Shown here one piece after another: positions 32,670 through 42,916 of a DNA stretch of 64,000 nt; the stretch's first letter is position 1; each line of letters begins with the position of its first letter. Both the position numbers and the translations under genes were made by a program. A model generated the notes under the pieces. The model did not search any database. It saw nothing but the letters and a program-made list of their open reading frames with translations, and had not been told where the DNA came from. The DNA comes from Galactobacter valiniphilus (GTDB lineage: Bacteria; Actinomycetota; Actinomycetes; Actinomycetales; Micrococcaceae), in contig NZ_QQXK01000009.1 in assembly GCF_003575975.1 (NCBI RefSeq), forward strand, positions 1 to 64,000. Reading direction: 5' to 3'.

Positions 32670-33818
32670 ATGAGGGTCTACCTGCTCATCACGGCCGTCG
32701 CCTTTGTGGTGGCGGCCGCGCTGACGCCCGCCCTGCGCGCGCTCGGCCAGCGGACCATGGCGGACATCCCGCTGCGCGCCCGCGATATGCACACGGAGCA
32801 CATCCCCAAACTCGGCGGCGTCGCCATGGTCGGCGGCCTGCTGGCCGGCCTCGGGGTGGCGAGCCAGTCTCCCTTCCTCTCCGGCGTCTTCACCAAGCCG
32901 GACGTGATCCTGGGCCTCGTGCTCGCGTGCCTGCTGATCCTCGTGATCGGCGTGGCGGACGACCTCTACGACATTCGCTGGTACTACAAGCTCCTGGCCC
33001 AGCTCGGGGCGGCGCTCGTCATGGCGCTCTCGGGCGTGCGGCTCGAGGTGCTGCCCGTGGGCTGGTGGCACGTGAGCGATCCGTTCTGGCAGATCTCCCT
33101 GGCCATGTTCCTCATGGTGCTCACTATGAACGCCATCAACTTCGTGGACGGGCTGGACGGCCTCGCCGCCGGCATCTCGGTGATCGGCTCCAGCGCCTTC
33201 TTCCTGTACTGCTACATGATGGCGCGCGAGGTGAACCAGTACGACCACGCAAACCTGGGCGCGCTGCTCATGGCGGTGCTGCTCGGCGCCTCGCTCGGCT
33301 TCCTGGTCCACAACTTCAACCCGGCCAAGATCTTCATGGGGGAGACCGGTGCCATGCTCATCGGCCTCGTCATGGCGGTGGCCGCGATCGTGGTGACGAC
33401 GGACCTGCAGGCCCTCGATCGCATGCGCTTTAGGAACGTGCCGGCCTACATGCCGATCCTGCTGCCGCTGGCCGTGGTGCTCCTGCCGGTGCTCGACCTC
33501 TCGCTGTCGGTGGTGCGCCGTACGGCCCGCGGCAAGTCGCCCTTCAGCGCCGACCGCGGTCACCTGCACCACAAGCTCGTGGACGGCGGCTACACGCACC
33601 GCGGCGCCGTGCTGGTGCTCTACCTGTGGTCGGGCTTGCTGGCCTTCGGCGCCGTGGCGCTGAACCGGATCCCGGCGAACATCCTGCTGCCCATCTGGGG
33701 CGTGCTCCTGCTGGGCGCGGGCGCACTGACGGTCCACCCGTGGGTACGGCGCAAGCTCTCCGTGCGTTCGGTGGCCAAGGCGCGCAAGCTCGCGATCGAG
33801 CGCCGAGGGCGGCTGTAG
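32670..33818 (+). CDS. wecA: UDP-GlcNAc:polyprenyl-phosphate GlcNAc-1-P transferase (MraY/WecA family)
   Basis: A polytopic enzyme that starts cell-wall glycan synthesis by moving a sugar-1-phosphate from a UDP-sugar to polyprenyl phosphate. About eleven TM helices are visible, with the family motifs HTEHIPKLGGVAM, GVADDLYDIRWYYKL (Asp-Asp), NAINFVDGLDGLAAGIS, NPAKIFMGETGAM and DRGHLHHKLVDGG. The HLHHKL form is typical of the WecA/TagO branch rather than MraY. The position before the atp operon equals Rv1302. It follows tsaC by nine bases, so they are probably co-transcribed. The exact sugar is inferred from the family. Confidence 0.9.
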   Translation: MRVYLLITAVAFVVAAALTPALRALGQRTMADIPLRARDMHTEHIPKLGGVAMVGGLLAGLGVASQSPFLSGVFTKPDVILGLVLACLLILVIGVADDLYDIRWYYKLLAQLGAALVMALSGVRLEVLPVGWWHVSDPFWQISLAMFLMVLTMNAINFVDGLDGLAAGISVIGSSAFFLYCYMMAREVNQYDHANLGALLMAVLLGASLGFLVHNFNPAKIFMGETGAMLIGLVMAVAAIVVTTDLQALDRMRFRNVPAYMPILLPLAVVLLPVLDLSLSVVRRTARGKSPFSADRGHLHHKLVDGGYTHRGAVLVLYLWSGLLAFGAVALNRIPANILLPIWGVLLLGAGALTVHPWVRRKLSVRSVAKARKLAIERRGRL

Positions 33819-33917
33819 GGCGTCGTGTGTGGCCCGCGTGTCGGGATCTTTCCGGCTTGAGGTCCGGAGATGCCGGCCCGGGGGAGCCCGCGTGTGCGAA
33901 ACGACTTCGACAGCGGG

Positions 33918-33923
33918 TAGAAT
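33918..33923 (+). promoter_or_regulatory. -10 element TAGAAT of the atp operon
   Basis: TAGAAT lies 54 bases before the first operon gene. The predicted start near 33931 coincides with a GTG that opens a five-codon mini-ORF, so the transcript may begin directly with a start codon. Confidence 0.55.
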
Positions 33924-33930
33924 GTCTAGG

Positions 33931-33945
33931 GTGTGTGGCGAGTAG
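33931..33945 (+). CDS. Possible leaderless mini-ORF (GTG-Cys-Gly-Glu-stop)
   Basis: GTG TGT GGC GAG TAG starts exactly seven bases after TAGAAT. If translated it would give four residues including one Cys, 31 bases ahead of the next start. It could act as an upstream ORF. It may equally be chance. Confidence 0.25.
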   Translation: MCGE

Positions 33946-33976
33946 CCAAACGCGTACCCCATGTCCGGAGGACAAG

Positions 33977-34453
33977 ATGCCAAAGACGACGCCTACACCC
34001 GAGGGTGCACCGGTGTCTCATGGCGACGTCCTTCCCTGGACGGGGATCCTGAAGTGGTGCCTCGCCCTGACCGTTCCGGCCGTGCTCATCGCCGCCGTGA
34101 TCGGCTTCTTCGTGGCTGGCGTGCCCGGGCTCGTCTCGACGCTGGCCTCCGCCGGCGTCGTCGTGCTCTTCTTCGCCATCTCGCTCGTGGTCGGCCACTT
34201 TGTTGGCCACCTCGCCCCCAAGGCCTTGCTCGGCGCCTTTGCCCTCACCTACCTCATCAAGGTGATCGGCTTTGGCGCCTTTTTGCTGGTCCCGACCGAC
34301 CCGTCCTGGTTCTCCAGGACCTGGGCCACGGTCGGCGCCGTCCTGGCCTTGATCGTGTGGCAGGGCACCGAGATGTACCGCTTCTCCCAGCTGCGCCTGC
34401 GCGTCTTCGACGATCCGCAGGCCCCCACCACCACCCGGAAGGAGGGCTCATGA
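33977..34453 (+). CDS. AtpI-like membrane protein of the ATP synthase operon (158 aa)
   Basis: An integral membrane protein with four predicted TM helices (about residues 25-45, 50-72, 85-105 and 112-130). It occupies the position of Rv1303 in M. tuberculosis and atpI in other bacteria. AtpI proteins help assemble the c-ring. The short C-terminal tail is polar and charged. The ATG at 33977 has CGGAGGA five bases upstream. It overlaps the next gene by four bases (ATGA). Confidence 0.75.
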   Translation: MPKTTPTPEGAPVSHGDVLPWTGILKWCLALTVPAVLIAAVIGFFVAGVPGLVSTLASAGVVVLFFAISLVVGHFVGHLAPKALLGAFALTYLIKVIGFGAFLLVPTDPSWFSRTWATVGAVLALIVWQGTEMYRFSQLRLRVFDDPQAPTTTRKEGS

Positions 34454-34692
34454 GCCAGGACAAATCCTCGTGGCAGGACGATCTTTCCGACCACCCAGCC
34501 CGCGAGTACATCACCTACATCATTGCCGGGGTCATCAGCCTCGGTTTGGTAGGCTGGCTCCTGGGTATGGTCTTGTCTCTTCCCTGGATCCTGTTCGTTG
34601 GCCTTGGCCTGGGAGCAGCGCTCGGAGCGTACATCGCCTGGCGACATCTGGTGGACCACAAGAGGTCCAAAGAGAAGAGCGACCCATCATGA
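34450..34692 (+). CDS. Small AtpZ/AtpI-family membrane protein (80 aa)
   Basis: A short protein with two TM helices (ITYIIAGVISLGLVGWLLG and LPWILFVGLGLGAALGAYIA) separated by a tight turn, and charged ends. This is the pattern of the AtpZ/AtpI family found at the head of atp operons and proposed to help c-ring assembly or Mg2+ handling. The ATG overlaps the previous stop as ATGA, with GGAGGG upstream. It is too short for a classical AtpI. Confidence 0.75.
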   Translation: MSQDKSSWQDDLSDHPAREYITYIIAGVISLGLVGWLLGMVLSLPWILFVGLGLGAALGAYIAWRHLVDHKRSKEKSDPS

Positions 34693-34768
34693 CCCACCGT
34701 ATGGTCACCGCACGGGAGCGGACTTACCTCCCGTGTGCGTCGGCACCTGACAGCAGAGAGGAAACGCG

Positions 34769-35578
34769 TTGATCGCGCTTGCGCTTCCGACCGCAACCGA
34801 GGGCGAGGGCTTCCAGGCCCCGGGCATCTCGGACCTTCACCTTCCTGACATCCTGCCTTGGGGTGCCGAATATGGCACCGGCTTCGGCAAGCAGATGCTC
34901 CTGGTGCTTCTTTCGGTCGTCCTGATTGCTTGGTTCATGGTCGCCGCTGCGCGCAAGCGCCAGCTCGTGCCCGGCAAGTTCCAGTTCCTGGGCGAGTCGA
35001 TCTATGGCTTTGCTCGGAACGCCATTGGCCGCGACATGCTTGGCGAGAAGGACTTCCGCAAGTACACGCCGCTCCTGACGACCCTGTTGCTCTTCATCTT
35101 GTTGAACAACTTGATGGGCGCCATCCCGTTCCTGCAGATCCCGACGCCGTCTCACGTGGGTACCGCCTACGCGCTGGCCGGCCTGGTCTACGTGTACTGG
35201 ATCTTCCTGGGCTTCAAGACCCACGGCATCAAGTACTTCAAGGTGTCAGTGGTTCCCTCTGGCGTGCCGAAGGCCTTCCTGGTGCCGGTCGTCATCATCG
35301 AGATCGTGTCGACCTTCCTGGTCCGCCCCATGACGCACTCCCTGCGTCTCTTCGCCACCATGCTTTCCGGTCACATGATCGTGGCCCTCACCGCCGCCGC
35401 CATGAGCTACATGTTCACCGGCCTCGGCGAGTGGTGGGGCTACCCGCTCGGCTCCCTCATCTTTGTGGGCGGCCTGGCCATGTACCTCTTCGAGATCTTC
35501 ATCATGGTCCTGCAGGCCTACGTCTTCACCCTGCTGACCGCGGTGTACATCCAGGGCTCCATCTCGGACGCCCACTAA
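34769..35578 (+). CDS. atpB: ATP synthase subunit a
   Basis: The membrane stator subunit that forms the proton half-channels beside the c-ring. Five to six TM helices are visible, and the essential arginine is in PMTHSLRLFATMLSGH. The C-terminal helix AYVFTLLTAVYIQGSI closes the family signature. The start is a TTG at 34769, chosen because AGAGAGGAAA precedes it at good distance and no ATG or GTG lies in place. The 269-residue length is normal. It is the first structural gene of the atp operon. Confidence 0.95.
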   Translation: MIALALPTATEGEGFQAPGISDLHLPDILPWGAEYGTGFGKQMLLVLLSVVLIAWFMVAAARKRQLVPGKFQFLGESIYGFARNAIGRDMLGEKDFRKYTPLLTTLLLFILLNNLMGAIPFLQIPTPSHVGTAYALAGLVYVYWIFLGFKTHGIKYFKVSVVPSGVPKAFLVPVVIIEIVSTFLVRPMTHSLRLFATMLSGHMIVALTAAAMSYMFTGLGEWWGYPLGSLIFVGGLAMYLFEIFIMVLQAYVFTLLTAVYIQGSISDAH

Positions 35579-35590
35579 CCCCACCTTCGT

Positions 35591-35608
35591 CCCCTGGTGA
35601 CCCAGGGG
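35591..35608 (+). other. Stem-loop between atpB and atpE
   Basis: CCCCTGG (35591-35597) and CCAGGGG (35602-35608) form a small perfect hairpin with no T tract. It may stabilise or help process the mRNA ahead of atpE, whose product is needed in many copies. Confidence 0.45.
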
Positions 35609-35663
35609 TACACCAACCGCCCTGTCGGTGGCAGCAGCGCCCCGGCATCGTGAAAGGAAAACA

Positions 35664-35879
35664 ATGGAAATCTCCGGTTCCCTCAACGCCATCGGTTACG
35701 GCCTCTCCGCCATCGGCGGCGGCATCGGCGTGGGCCTGGTCTTCGCGGCCTTCATCCAGGGTGTCGCTCGTCAGCCGGAGGCCCAGCGCGTCCTGCAGCC
35801 GCTGGCCTTCATGGGCCTGGCCTTCACCGAGGCGCTCGCGATCCTCGGCCTCGTGTTCGCCTTCGTCTGGAAGCTCTGA
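35664..35879 (+). CDS. atpE: ATP synthase subunit c
   Basis: The proteolipid that forms the rotating c-ring. It has two TM helices joined by the polar loop ARQPEAQ. The proton-carrying carboxylate is Glu56 in [11 protein letters not shown]. The N-terminal helix has the glycine-rich [14 protein letters not shown] needed for ring packing. The ATG at 35664 has GAAAGGAAA upstream and gives 71 residues. The Glu context is that targeted by diarylquinolines in mycobacteria, though drug sensitivity cannot be read from this alone. Confidence 0.96.
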   Translation: MEISGSLNAIGYGLSAIGGGIGVGLVFAAFIQGVARQPEAQRVLQPLAFMGLAFTEALAILGLVFAFVWKL

Positions 35880-35933
35880 CCGGACCTGCTCCAACCAGCA
35901 GTCCCAACTCAGAAGAAGAAAGACGGGTGAAAC

Positions 35934-36482
35934 ATGGACAACGCAGTCATCCTGGCGTCTGCTGAGGGCGCCAACCCCCTCATGCCGAACTGGTGGGAGG
36001 TGCTCGTCACCCTCGTCGGTTTCCTGATCCTGCTGTTCATCGTCAGCAAGTTCGTCGTGCCGATGTTCGAGAAGACCTTCGAGGAGCGGCACGCCGCCAT
36101 CGAGGGTGGCATCGAGAAGGCAGCGGCCGCCCAGGCCGAGGCCAACGCGGCCCTCGAGGAGTACAAGCAGCAGCTCTCCGACGCTCGCACCGAGGCCAAC
36201 CGCATCCGTGAGGAAGCGCGTTCCGAAGGTGCCGAGATCCTCGCCGAGCTCAAGGCCAAGGCCGCCTCCGAGTCCGCTCGTATCACCGAGCAGGCTCAGG
36301 TCGCCATCGCGGCCGAGCGCACCGCCGCCCAGTCGTCGCTGCGCACCGAGGTCGGCACCCTCGCCACCCAGCTCGCCGGCAAGATCGTCGGCGAGGCCCT
36401 GGACGACGACGCTCGCTCCGCGCGCGTGGTTGACCGCTTCCTGAGCGACCTCGAGTCCCAGCAGGCGGGTGCGGCGAAGTAA
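35934..36482 (+). CDS. atpF: ATP synthase subunit b
   Basis: The peripheral stalk subunit that holds F1 against Fo. One N-terminal TM helix (about residues 17-40, EVLVTLVGFLILLFIVSKFV) is followed by a long charged helix with the right-handed coiled-coil pattern (KAAAAQAEANAALEEYKQQL, EANRIREEARSEG) and a C-terminal delta-binding part. The length is usual for actinobacteria with separate b and delta. The stop overlaps the atpH ATG by one base (TAATG). Confidence 0.95.
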   Translation: MDNAVILASAEGANPLMPNWWEVLVTLVGFLILLFIVSKFVVPMFEKTFEERHAAIEGGIEKAAAAQAEANAALEEYKQQLSDARTEANRIREEARSEGAEILAELKAKAASESARITEQAQVAIAAERTAAQSSLRTEVGTLATQLAGKIVGEALDDDARSARVVDRFLSDLESQQAGAAK

Positions 36483-37291
36483 TGGCAGCAACAACGAGTG
36501 AGTCACGCGATCGTGCTCTGACCGCGCTGGAGGCCAAGCTGGGCGGGGCGGATCTTTCGCTCTCCCAGGAGCTGTTCTCCGTGCTCGGTGTGCTCGATTC
36601 CAACGCCGCCCTGCGCCGCGCCCTGACCGACCCTTCGGGGACGGTCGAGGCGAAGCAGGCCCTCGTGAAGCAGCTCTTCGCCGGCAAAGTGTCCGAGGAC
36701 GCGGTGGAGATCACCGCTGCCCTGGCCGCCGAGCGCTGGAGCACTGAGCGAGACCTGGGCGACACGCTCGAGGAGCTCGCCGCCACGGTCGCCACCGCGG
36801 TGGCCGAGCGTCAGGGCACCCAGGGGCTCGACGATCTGCAGGCCCAGCTGCTCGGCTTCAACGATGCCGTCGCAGCCAACCACGACCTGCAGTGGGCCCT
36901 CGAGGACCGCACCGCACCGGCCGCCTCCAAGGTGGCCCTCGCGGAGAAGCTGGTTCCCGGAGCCTCGGACGTGGCTCGCTCGCTGATCGCCCAGGCGGTC
37001 TCGGCCCCGCGCGGACTGCGCCCCACCGCCCTGGTGGAGCGCTTCGTGCAGGCCGTGGCCAAGCGGCAGCGCCGGTGGATCGCCAACGTGAGCGTCACCC
37101 GTCCGCTGACGGATGAGCAAAAGAGCCGGCTGGAGGCTGGCCTAAACAAGGCCTACGGCCGCGACCTTCGCCTGAACGTCGTGCAGGACCCGTCCCTCGT
37201 GGGTGGCCTGCGCGTCGAGGTGGGCGACGATGTCGTGGACGCCTCCGCCGCTACTCGCCTGGCCGAGCTCAAGCGCCGACTCGTCGGCTGA
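36482..37291 (+). CDS. atpH: ATP synthase subunit delta
   Basis: It links the top of F1 to the b stalk. The protein is all helical in its first 190 residues. The C-terminal family signature is present: VTRPLTDEQKSRLEAGLNKA followed by DPSLVGGLRVEVGDDVVDAS. At 269 residues it is longer than the 177-residue E. coli subunit, as usual in actinobacteria. M. tuberculosis fuses b and delta, but here they are separate. Translation is coupled to atpF by a one-base overlap. Confidence 0.93.
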   Translation: MAATTSESRDRALTALEAKLGGADLSLSQELFSVLGVLDSNAALRRALTDPSGTVEAKQALVKQLFAGKVSEDAVEITAALAAERWSTERDLGDTLEELAATVATAVAERQGTQGLDDLQAQLLGFNDAVAANHDLQWALEDRTAPAASKVALAEKLVPGASDVARSLIAQAVSAPRGLRPTALVERFVQAVAKRQRRWIANVSVTRPLTDEQKSRLEAGLNKAYGRDLRLNVVQDPSLVGGLRVEVGDDVVDASAATRLAELKRRLVG

Positions 37292-37380
37292 GCCTCACGG
37301 CGAAGAGACAACAAGACTGAATACCTCGGTCGGGACCCCACGTCACCGGCCGGATGAACCCAAGAGAGCAGGGACTGCAG

Positions 37381-39018
37381 ATGGCCGATCTGACCATCAA
37401 TGCCGACGACGTCCGCAACGCCCTCAACGACTTCGCCAAGTCCTACGAACCGGACGCGGCGCAGCGAGTTGAGGTCGGACACGTCGTCTCGGCTGGTGAC
37501 GGCATCGCCCATGTCGAGGGCCTCCCCTCGGTCATGGCCAACGAGCTGGTGCGCTTCGAAGATGGCACCCTGGGCCTGGCCCAGAACCTTGACCGCCGCG
37601 AAATCGGCGTCGTCGTCCTCGGCGACTACTACGGCATCGAAGAGGGCCAGGAAGTCCACCGCACCGGTGAGATCCTTTCCGTCCCGGTCGGTGACAACTT
37701 CCTGGGTCGCGTCGTCGACCCGCTGGGTAACCCCATCGATGACCAGGGCGAGATCGTGCCCGAGGGCCGCCGCGCCCTCGAGCTCCAGGCCCCCACGGTC
37801 ACGCAGCGCCAGTCGGTTGGCGAGCCGCTGCAGACCGGCCTGAAGGCCATCGACGCGATGATCCCGATCGGCCGTGGGCAGCGTCAGCTGATCATTGGCG
37901 ACCGCCAGACCGGCAAGACCGCCATCGCGATCGACGCCATCCTGAACCAGAAGGCCAACTGGGCCTCGGGCGACGTCACCAAGCAGGTGCGCTGCGTGTA
38001 CGTCGCGATCGGCCAGAAGGCCTCCACGATCGCGGCCGTGCGCCAGACCCTCGAGGAGAAGGGCGCCCTGGAGTACACGACGATCGTGGCCTCCCCGGCC
38101 TCCGACGCCGCGGGCTTCAAGTACCTGGCCCCCTACGCCGGTTCGGCCATCGGCCAGCACTGGATGTACGGCGGCAAGCACGTTCTGATCGTGTTTGATG
38201 ACCTGTCCAAGCAGGCCGAGGCCTACCGCTCCGTGTCGCTGCTGCTGCGCCGTCCGCCGGGACGCGAGGCCTACCCGGGCGACGTGTTCTACCTGCACTC
38301 CCGCCTGCTCGAGAGGTGCGCCAAGCTCTCCGACGAGATGGGTGCCGGCTCCATGACGGGTCTGCCGATCATCGAGACGAAGGCCAACGACGTCTCGGCG
38401 TTCATCCCGACGAACGTCATCTCCATCACCGACGGCCAGATCTTCCTGCAGTCGGACCTCTTCAACGCCAACCAGCGTCCCGCCGTGGACGTGGGCGTGT
38501 CCGTCTCCCGCGTGGGTGGCGCCGCTCAGGTCAAGGCCATGAAGAAGGTCTCCGGCACGCTGAAGCTCTCGCTGGCTCAGTACCGCGACATGGCGGCCTT
38601 CGCCATGTTCGCCTCGGATCTGGATGCCGCCTCCAAGCAGCAGCTGACCCGTGGCGCGCGCCTGATGGAGCTGCTGAAGCAGGGCCAGTACCAGCCGTAC
38701 CCGGTCGAGGACCAGGTCGTCTCGATCTGGGCCGGCACCAACGGCTACCTGGACGACGTTCCGGTCGAGGATGTCCTGCGCTTCGAGCGCGAGTTCATCG
38801 ACGCCCTGCGTCGCCGCACCTCCGTGCTGACCACGATCGCCCAGACCGGCAAGCTCGAGGACGAGACGGTGGATGCCATGAAGGCCGCCATCGCCGAGTT
38901 CAAGGCCGGCTTCTTCGGTGAGGGCGATGACCAACTGGTCGCCGCCGGTCACGAGGAGCACGCTGCTCTCTCGGCCGAAGAGGTCGAGCAGGAGCAGATC
39001 GTCACTCAGAAGCGCTGA
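37381..39018 (+). CDS. atpA: ATP synthase subunit alpha
   Basis: The non-catalytic nucleotide-binding subunit of F1. The beta-barrel domain starts with [17 protein letters not shown]. Walker A GDRQTGKT is at residues about 173-180, followed by [15 protein letters not shown] and [20 protein letters not shown]. The arginine finger lies in the [10 protein letters not shown] stretch. The ATG at 37381 was chosen for its fit to the family N-terminus; another in-frame ATG at 37354 adds nine residues. The 545-residue length includes the C-terminal extension seen in actinobacteria. Confidence 0.97.
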   Translation: MADLTINADDVRNALNDFAKSYEPDAAQRVEVGHVVSAGDGIAHVEGLPSVMANELVRFEDGTLGLAQNLDRREIGVVVLGDYYGIEEGQEVHRTGEILSVPVGDNFLGRVVDPLGNPIDDQGEIVPEGRRALELQAPTVTQRQSVGEPLQTGLKAIDAMIPIGRGQRQLIIGDRQTGKTAIAIDAILNQKANWASGDVTKQVRCVYVAIGQKASTIAAVRQTLEEKGALEYTTIVASPASDAAGFKYLAPYAGSAIGQHWMYGGKHVLIVFDDLSKQAEAYRSVSLLLRRPPGREAYPGDVFYLHSRLLERCAKLSDEMGAGSMTGLPIIETKANDVSAFIPTNVISITDGQIFLQSDLFNANQRPAVDVGVSVSRVGGAAQVKAMKKVSGTLKLSLAQYRDMAAFAMFASDLDAASKQQLTRGARLMELLKQGQYQPYPVEDQVVSIWAGTNGYLDDVPVEDVLRFEREFIDALRRRTSVLTTIAQTGKLEDETVDAMKAAIAEFKAGFFGEGDDQLVAAGHEEHAALSAEEVEQEQIVTQKR

Positions 39019-39082
39019 CCGCTTCCCGTGAGGGCGGGCGGGGGAAACCCCGCCCGCCCGACCGGGGGAGGAAAGGACATCC

Positions 39083-39976
39083 ATGGGAGCCCAGATTCGG
39101 GTTTACCGCCAGAAGATCAGCTCGACGTCGTCGATGCAGAAGATCTTCAAGGCGATGGAGCTGATTGCTACCTCGCGTATCGGCAAGGCGCGCGCCCGCG
39201 TGGCCGCCTCGCTGCCGTACGCGAAGGCGATCACCCGCGCCGTCTCGGCCGTCGCTTCTCAGTCCGAGGTTGACCACCCGCTCACCCGTGAGCCGGAGAC
39301 CAGCACCCGCAGCGCCGTCGTGATTTGCACGTCGGACCGCGGCCTGGCCGGTTCCTACTCCTCGAGCGTGCTCAAGGAGGCCGAGGAGCTTCTCACGAAG
39401 CTCGCGGCGGAGGGCAAGCAGGTCGACGTGTACCTCTACGGCCGCAAGGCCGAGGCGTACTTCGAGTTCCGCGGGCGCGAGTACAAGCGCGTGTGGACCG
39501 GTCACACTGACGAGCCGCTGTTTGAGACCGCCAAGGAGATCGGCGCCGCCGTTCTCGAGGCCTTCAACACCGACACCACCGCCGGCGGCGTGGACGAGAT
39601 TCACCTCGTCTACACGCAGTTCAAGTCGATGGTTGTGCAGGAGCCCAACGTCGTCCGCCTGCTGCCGCTGGAGGTCGTCGAGGAGAAGGTCACGGAGAAC
39701 ACCGCCGACATCCTTCCGCTCTACGAGTACGAGCCGGAGCCGGAGCAGGTTCTTGACGCCCTGCTTCCGCGCTACATCGACTCGCGCGTGTTCGCTGCCC
39801 TGCTGCAGGCAGCGGCTTCGGAGCTGGCCGCGCGTCAGCGTGCGATGAAGACGGCCGGCGACAACGCCACCGAACTCATCAAGAAGTACACGCGACTGCG
39901 CAACAACGCCCGCCAGGCCGAGATCACGCAGGAGCTCACCGAGATCGTCGCCGGCGCTGATTCGCTCAGCTCCTGA
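39083..39976 (+). CDS. atpG: ATP synthase subunit gamma
   Basis: The central rotating shaft. N-terminal [20 protein letters not shown] and C-terminal [17 protein letters not shown] form the antiparallel coiled coil inside F1. The Rossmann-like middle has [14 protein letters not shown]. The 297-residue length is typical. A good ribosome-binding site, GGGGGAGGAAAGGA, lies before the ATG. Confidence 0.96.
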   Translation: MGAQIRVYRQKISSTSSMQKIFKAMELIATSRIGKARARVAASLPYAKAITRAVSAVASQSEVDHPLTREPETSTRSAVVICTSDRGLAGSYSSSVLKEAEELLTKLAAEGKQVDVYLYGRKAEAYFEFRGREYKRVWTGHTDEPLFETAKEIGAAVLEAFNTDTTAGGVDEIHLVYTQFKSMVVQEPNVVRLLPLEVVEEKVTENTADILPLYEYEPEPEQVLDALLPRYIDSRVFAALLQAAASELAARQRAMKTAGDNATELIKKYTRLRNNARQAEITQELTEIVAGADSLSS

Positions 39977-41482
<1,506 letters not shown>

Positions 41483-41484
41483 TC

Positions 41485-41754
41485 ATGGCGCAGCTGGACG
41501 TCGAGGTCGTCGCCGCGGACCACGCTGTGTGGTCCGGGGCGGCGCGCCGCGTGAATGCCTTCACGGTCAACGGTGACATCGGCGTGCTGCCGGGTCACAC
41601 GCCCGTGATCGCCCTGCTGGCCGCCGGCCGCGTGGAGGTGCAGCCCCTCGAGGGCCCCCGCGTCCACATCAAGGCCGATGGTGGTTTCTTCTCCGTGGAG
41701 AACAACCGCGTCACCATCGTGGCCGACGACGCCGTCGTCGACGCCACGGCCTAG
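41485..41754 (+). CDS. atpC: ATP synthase subunit epsilon (short form)
   Basis: The N-terminal ten-stranded sandwich that binds gamma and the c-ring is present: LDVEVVAADHAVWSG, FTVNGDIGVLPGHTPVIALL, and FFSVENNRVTIVADDAV at the end. The protein ends there, at 89 residues. It lacks the C-terminal helical hairpin that in E. coli (139 residues) and in part in mycobacteria (121) inhibits ATP hydrolysis. Short forms are known in some Micrococcales. It follows atpD by two bases. Confidence 0.93.
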   Translation: MAQLDVEVVAADHAVWSGAARRVNAFTVNGDIGVLPGHTPVIALLAAGRVEVQPLEGPRVHIKADGGFFSVENNRVTIVADDAVVDATA

Positions 41755-41774
41755 GGCGCGATAGTCACCTGACC

Positions 41775-42215
41775 TTGAGCGAGTTCGGTGTGATCGTCTG
41801 GTGCGTGCTGGGGCTTCTTGCCCTCGCGCTGATCGTGCTCGTGTTGCTCGGGGTGCGTCGTTCGCAATTGCGGCGCACCCTGGGCACCTTCGATGCCTCC
41901 CTCCGCGTGGGGGAGGGGCGCTGGAGTTCCGGGGTGTGCCGCTATGCGGATCACTCCCTCGAGTTCCTGCGCTGGCTGTCGCTGACCCCGGTCGCGGCCT
42001 ACCGCTTCGAGCGGACGGGCCTCGAGCTGAAGGGCTGGCGCCAGCCCACGGACGCCGAGCGCCCGAGGCTTGCCTCGGACGCGATCCTGGTGGAGCTCGA
42101 TTCTCCCCAGGGCCCCCTGCAGCTCGGCATGAGCTACGGCGCGTACACGGGCCTGTCGGCCTGGATCGAGGCCGGCCCCGTCGCCGGCGTCGGCACGTGG
42201 CGGCAGGCACCCTAG
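41775..42215 (+). CDS. DUF2550 family membrane protein (146 aa)
   Basis: One N-terminal TM helix (about residues 6-26, VIVWCVLGLLALALIVLVLLG) is followed by a basic patch and a soluble beta-rich domain with RWSSGVCRYADHSLEFLRW and AYRFERTGLELKGWR, the DUF2550 pattern. It sits just after atpC, like Rv1312 in M. tuberculosis. Function unknown. The start is a TTG at 41775; a GTG at 41790 is an alternative. It may be transcribed with the atp operon. Confidence 0.75.
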   Translation: MSEFGVIVWCVLGLLALALIVLVLLGVRRSQLRRTLGTFDASLRVGEGRWSSGVCRYADHSLEFLRWLSLTPVAAYRFERTGLELKGWRQPTDAERPRLASDAILVELDSPQGPLQLGMSYGAYTGLSAWIEAGPVAGVGTWRQAP

Positions 42216-42264
42216 GATCACACCGGATTGGCCTCAAGCGGCTGACCCACTTGGTGTCGACGAA

Positions 42265-42302
42265 GGCCCCGTTCCTTTCCCGCAAGGGAAGGAACGGGGC
42301 CC
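42265..42302. terminator. Bidirectional terminator after the atp operon
   Basis: Arms GGCCCCGTTCCTTTCCC and GGGAAGGAACGGGGCC, with one bulged T and a GCAA loop, lie between DUF2550 (plus) and the minus-strand gene at 42431. Confidence 0.8.
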
Positions 42303-42430
42303 TCGTTGCGTCTGGGCCCACTCCGATGCTGGTGGTGGGAGAGTCGGGTGCCCGACGGCGGGTGGTCGCCTGGGCGCGTGCTGTGGCCGGGCCGGGTGGT
42401 GCCGCGGCCGGGCCGCCAGCGAGTGCGCGC

Positions 42431-42916
42431 CTAGCGGCGCGGGGCGAGGGCGTCGAGGGCCGCGAGCCACTCGGCGGACATCTCGGCCAGCTCCTCGCGT
42501 TCGGCGAGCACCTCGAAGACGTCGGGCCAGGCCTCGGGAACCCGGGGCTCGTCGTCGCTCTGGGGCAGCACGACGGCCAGGCGCACGCCGTGCTCCTCCG
42601 CGCCGCGCAGCCCGAAGGCCAGCAGCGGCTCCGCGAAGTCGAGGAAGGTCAGCGGCGGTTCCGGGAGGGCCTCTGGTGCCGTGCGCGCGAGCGAGTCGAG
42701 CCAGACGCCCAGCGAGGCGGCCTCGGCCAGGCGCAGGCAGGGCTCGGTGAAGCGCGCCTCGAGCTCGGGCCCGCTCAGCCGCACGCCGATCTGCAGCCAC
42801 TGCGAGTCGGGGTTCTCGGCGTCGGTGACCTCGGGGAACTCGTAGCCCTCGATCCACAGGTGGAGGGCGTGTCCTTCCTCGTCGGCGAGGACGAGCGGTG
42901 CGGGGGAGTCCTGCAT
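42431..42916 (-). CDS. Protein resembling the WapI immunity family (161 aa)
   Basis: A small acidic soluble protein. The N-terminal half has LWIEGYEFPEVTDAENPDSQ, WLQIGVRLSGPE and FTEPCLRLAEAASLGVWLDSL. The pattern (YxFP, then a W-x-x-v strand, then PCL and WL) recalls the WapI family of immunity proteins, many of which are orphan. No toxin gene is next to it. The ATG at 42916 overlaps the nucS stop (TGATG), so it is co-translated with nucS. A link to NucS function is possible but unproven. Confidence 0.45.
   Translation of the reverse strand: MQDSPAPLVLADEEGHALHLWIEGYEFPEVTDAENPDSQWLQIGVRLSGPELEARFTEPCLRLAEAASLGVWLDSLARTAPEALPEPPLTFLDFAEPLLAFGLRGAEEHGVRLAVVLPQSDDEPRVPEAWPDVFEVLAEREELAEMSAEWLAALDALAPRR

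Noticed and set aside
31755-33983. 742-codon minus-strand open frame opposite tsaC and wecA
   Set aside because: No motif, an unlikely His/Glu/Arg composition and no promoter. The plus-strand genes are well supported.
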